Assembly (NCBI GenBank): GCA_051005135.1
Contig: JBPCJQ010000029.1
Coordinates: 1 to 45,050, forward strand
Source of the DNA: DATAQC01 sp051005135
GTDB taxonomy: Bacteria > Actinomycetota > Acidimicrobiia > Acidimicrobiales > AC-14
DNA length: 45,050 nucleotides
Direction: 5' to 3'
The notes below the pieces were generated by a model, which saw nothing but the letters and a program-made list of their open reading frames with translations, made no database searches and was not told the origin of the DNA. This document shows positions 43,701 to 45,050 of this stretch, piece after piece. Each line of letters begins with the position of its first letter. The first letter of the stretch is position 1. The translations under genes were made by a program, and so were the position numbers.

Positions 43701-44715
43701 CCTCCTCCACGGGCACACGCTGCGAGTCATCGCGGGCGGCACCGAGAGCCTGGTCGCAGCCGTGCGCGGCGGCACGGTCGACGTGGTCGACTGTGATCCC
43801 GCCGCCATGCAAGCGCTCCTCGAGGCGGGGCTACCAGAAGCACTGGCCACAACCTCCCGCGCCCCGGCGCACCTTCTTGCCGTGGTGGTAGCTGGGCGCC
43901 AGCCCATCGCGATCGACCTGTGCCAGGCCCTCGAACAGCTTCCGCATGCCCACGTCTTTCGCATGTTCGGTCCACCGGAATGCAGCTTCGCGGCCACGGT
44001 CGAGGCCGCCTCGAGCAGCACCACACGGTTCACCGCCGGCCGACCCATGGCCCATGTCGTCGCCCGAGTGCTCGACGCCACCGGTGCGCCCTTGCCCGTC
44101 CGGGCCACCGGTGAGCTACACCTCGGCGGCGCCGGCCTGGCGTGGGGAGCCGCCGACCCGGCGGGGCTGTACCCCACCGGCAGGCTGGCCCGCTGCCTGC
44201 CCGATGGGCGCATCGAGATCCTGGGGGCGGTCGCCGACGTCGTCGACGTCGGCGGCTTCCGTGTCGACCGCCGCCGCATGGAGATCGGCTTGTCGTCTGG
44301 AGCCCGGGTGGCGACCAGCGGTAGCGGCCACGCCTCCCTGGCCGCTTCCGTCACAGCCCGCGATGACGACACCCCTACCCTCGCCGAGCTACGCGTCGGG
44401 CTGTGGCGGAAGCTCCCGGGCTACGTGTGGTCCGACGCCGCGGTTGACGGCGCCGGCAACCCCCTCCAGGCGGGGCGGGTTCCCGAGGAGGAGGTGCTGC
44501 GAACCCTGTGGGCCGAGGCCCCCGGGCGCGAGGAGATGATGGCGGACGGCAACTACTGGCAGCGGTTCTCCTTCCTGCACGTGGTGGCCCGGGCCCGGGA
44601 GGCAGGGATTGCGCTCAGCGGCCGCCAGGTCACCCGCAACCGCACCATCACCACCCTCGCCGCCGACATGGCCGCCTCCCGTCTGGGACCTACCCGCGGG
44701 ACAATCGGCCCGTGA
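40729..44715 (+). CDS. NRPS-like protein: pseudo-A, condensation domain, pseudo-A, degenerate carrier
   Basis: A 1328-residue protein. Residues 1-300 are a truncated relative of the A-PCP protein at 7590 (LTYHDWHHRSDAVARGL here, LTYGDWHRRSDAAAHGL there) but lack the P-loop and the C-terminal subdomain. Residues about 315-765 are a condensation domain with HHSVYDD (444-450; consensus HHxxxDG). Residues about 786-1240 are a second adenylation-type domain with a destroyed P-loop (FYGSQVDAVSG), TGR instead of TGD, and no A10 Lys. Residues about 1269-1310 resemble a carrier (HVVARAREAGIALS), but the phosphopantetheine Ser is Arg. Only condensation chemistry seems possible. A hairpin at 41607-41649 marks the first junction. 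The start is ATG 40729, without a clear Shine-Dalgarno. Confidence 0.87.
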   Translation: MPVADRSVLLERLAARASQSGDEAAFLAASGDVLTYHDWHHRSDAVARGLVARGLGPGARVVLWFDRHHWPDFAVAALGVHKAGAVIVALAGHLPALDVARVVADCGASGVVGSRTVSLPAIGAWTALARELEAEGGAAAGRPRPAPDPLEIAYQCRFLQRPLGRRLSPDDAVSAMDDDSGGPLVHACPVGTHGARRALWSPLAAAGGPVVTLPVFDPDLFCAVSVERRAARWLLDPAAALLLLETGTTAAHDLSTVGHVVLCGGPATPALVSRLGAALPAASVVAADAPSPNFARLSTVMVEKRAKNRAEAAAPLSASQEGMIWHEQFAPGSQNLPPLVRRYRGRLDLDVLEQALTEIVRRHEPLRTTFEMRDGQPVQVVAAPRRLTLSVHDMGELSPPDQDVALDRLLGEAARPFDLVAGPLFEATVARMGADDHVVVLRAHHSVYDDWSVGVFRAELSALYAAFLVGETSPLDEPPVGFADYSRQQHEQLAGPEGAAELAWWKERLAGAPLCLQLPIDDPDRPEGALQASAAPVSLELAPELRLHLVALARRERATVFMAVLAAFSALVWRYTGQADLLMSAVVANRNRTDLEAMIGCFTKKVVVRQNLGGDPSFRELVARTRTAVLGALAHQDPAFEAVVQAGLGRRAAALGLVPYPVVMFQGVTPKGADVVLPGLTSTGYHTSATTVRTHFMGGENQEPAQVPWGAGLYSGTFLILSMEAGDSLSLVARGAFHRPSVELLLENLQAVLAAAVDRPSAPVSQLSTAWADERSGDDTGTGDDIGRCAHQLFADAVARAPAKLAVSDDRRALTFAELDDRATALAGRLRALGVGPEMVVGLHLPPSIDCALAALGVWKAGAAWVGLDEGDSDEHIASVLGHASVEVVIAPPRCDRRELRRRCRLVTVDDVDDLPPLPATEIDPGSPALTFYGSQVDAVSGVVLDHRAVANLAVGLDRAVYRPSFCDAAEVRVALSASPGDDAFLRQLVGLLHGHTLRVIAGGTESLVAAVRGGTVDVVDCDPAAMQALLEAGLPEALATTSRAPAHLLAVVVAGRQPIAIDLCQALEQLPHAHVFRMFGPPECSFAATVEAASSSTTRFTAGRPMAHVVARVLDATGAPLPVRATGELHLGGAGLAWGAADPAGLYPTGRLARCLPDGRIEILGAVADVVDVGGFRVDRRRMEIGLSSGARVATSGSGHASLAASVTARDDDTPTLAELRVGLWRKLPGYVWSDAAVDGAGNPLQAGRVPEEEVLRTLWAEAPGREEMMADGNYWQRFSFLHVVARAREAGIALSGRQVTRNRTITTLAADMAASRLGPTRGTIGP
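41607..41649 (+). other. 19-base inverted repeat inside the NRPS-like gene at a domain junction
   Basis: Arm CTTCGCGCGCCTTTCAACC (41607-41625) and arm GGTTGAAAAGCGCGCGAAG (41631-41649) pair with a single mismatch around a five-base loop. It lies exactly between the truncated adenylation part and the condensation domain. The loop contains an in-frame ATG (41629-41631), giving MVEKRAKNRAEA, an alternative start for the condensation domain, but no Shine-Dalgarno is seen. Confidence 0.85.
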
Positions 44716-45050
44716 TCCGCCTGGACGCTGCCACCGTGCTGCTGCAATGGGCCACGGGCGGGTTGGCCTTCCTCTGGGTGACCACCCGACGCCGGGAGGT
44801 GGGCATCGGCTACGGCTGGCTGCTGCGCTCGGTGTTCGGGGTTATGGCGGTGGGCTCGTTCGTGACCAGCCGGCTGGTACGACCCGACGTGGGACGCGAT
44901 GCCAGCGCCCTCGGGGTGGTAGCCGCCGCCGCCGTTGCCCTGGCCGCCTCCGTCGTCCGGCGCAAGGCGGGCGTGGCCGGCGAGCGGGCCCGCCAACGGC
45001 GCAGGGCAGCGCGGGTGGCAGCCATGGCCGGCCTGCGTGGCCCGAACGCA
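44712..45050 (+). CDS. Membrane protein, partial (runs off right edge)
   Basis: At least 113 codons of a small membrane protein. Three hydrophobic segments are visible: LLQWATGGLAFLWVT, WLLRSVFGVMAVGSFVTS and ALGVVAAAAVALAASVV, followed by an Arg-rich stretch (RARQRRRAARVAAMAG). The family is not recognised. GTG 44712 overlaps the NRPS-like stop (GTGA), so it is likely co-translated. The last visible residues, GLRGPNA, are encoded by an inverted copy of the dispersed repeat; the same heptapeptide occurs in the unknown gene at 36887. Confidence 0.7.
   Translation, partial: MIRLDAATVLLQWATGGLAFLWVTTRRREVGIGYGWLLRSVFGVMAVGSFVTSRLVRPDVGRDASALGVVAAAAVALAASVVRRKAGVAGERARQRRRAARVAAMAGLRGPNA
45028..45050 (-). 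repeat. Dispersed 33-base repeat, inverted copy truncated by window edge
   Basis: The last 23 bases match the reverse complement of the repeat at 8139 and 37360, including the whole TGCGTTCGGGCCACGCAGG core, with no mismatch in the visible part. The window ends inside the element. Confidence 0.85.

Overview
The window is very GC-rich (judged by eye, not computed). It uses many GTG starts, packs genes with 4-base stop/start overlaps, and has no intergenic gap over 181 bases. A tig-clpP-clpX block, an AftD-type (DUF3367) arabinofuranosyltransferase-like protein, twin-arginine lipoproteins and a DUF98 chorismate pyruvate-lyase point to an actinomycete-like Actinomycetota genome. Class Acidimicrobiia is my guess, but the sequence does not prove it. 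No rRNA, tRNA, CRISPR array or transposase was seen.

Layout. (1) 1-3433, minus: clpX (cut by the window edge), clpP, tig and a chorismate pyruvate-lyase-like gene. (2) 3615-4556, plus: an alpha/beta hydrolase with an internal 15-base repeat. (3) 4513-7546, minus: a coupled trio of GT1 glycosyltransferase, class-III aminotransferase and VOC protein. (4) 7590-12141: a biosynthetic core with an adenylation-carrier didomain protein, a diverged archaeal-type aspartyl-tRNA-synthetase-like protein, a phosphopantetheinyl transferase (minus), an MbtH protein and a methyltransferase. (5) 12261-19503, plus: a complete dipeptide-type ABC importer, a small membrane protein and a LivJ-type binding protein. 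(6) 19536-30908: envelope glycan genes (GT-C, GT2, GT4, AftD-like, membrane protein, methyltransferases, lipoprotein). (7) 30905-35405, plus, continuing the same overlap chain: CoA-transferase, acyl-CoA ligase, sulfotransferase. (8) 35381-40699, minus: benzoate-CoA-ligase-like enzyme, an unknown protein, a PaaA-like diiron protein, an SDR, APS kinase and a PHP phosphoesterase. (9) 40729-44715, plus: an unusual NRPS-like protein whose condensation domain lies between two apparently dead adenylation domains, followed by a dead carrier domain. (10) 44712-45050: a partial membrane protein.

Working model (inference). The window appears to hold a scattered biosynthetic locus for a small-molecule or lipid-linked product. 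Chorismate pyruvate-lyase could supply 4-hydroxybenzoate and the benzoate-CoA-ligase-like enzyme could activate it. The adenylation-carrier protein, activated by the PPTase and helped by MbtH, would carry a building block, possibly together with the AspRS-like enzyme. The condensation protein could join the parts. GT1, the methyltransferase, the diiron protein and the sulfotransferase could decorate the product. APS kinase would make PAPS and the PHP protein could remove the by-product PAP. The most novel parts are the A-carrier/AspRS-like pair, the C-domain protein flanked by pseudo-adenylation domains, and a dispersed 33-base repeat embedded in frame in three separate genes.
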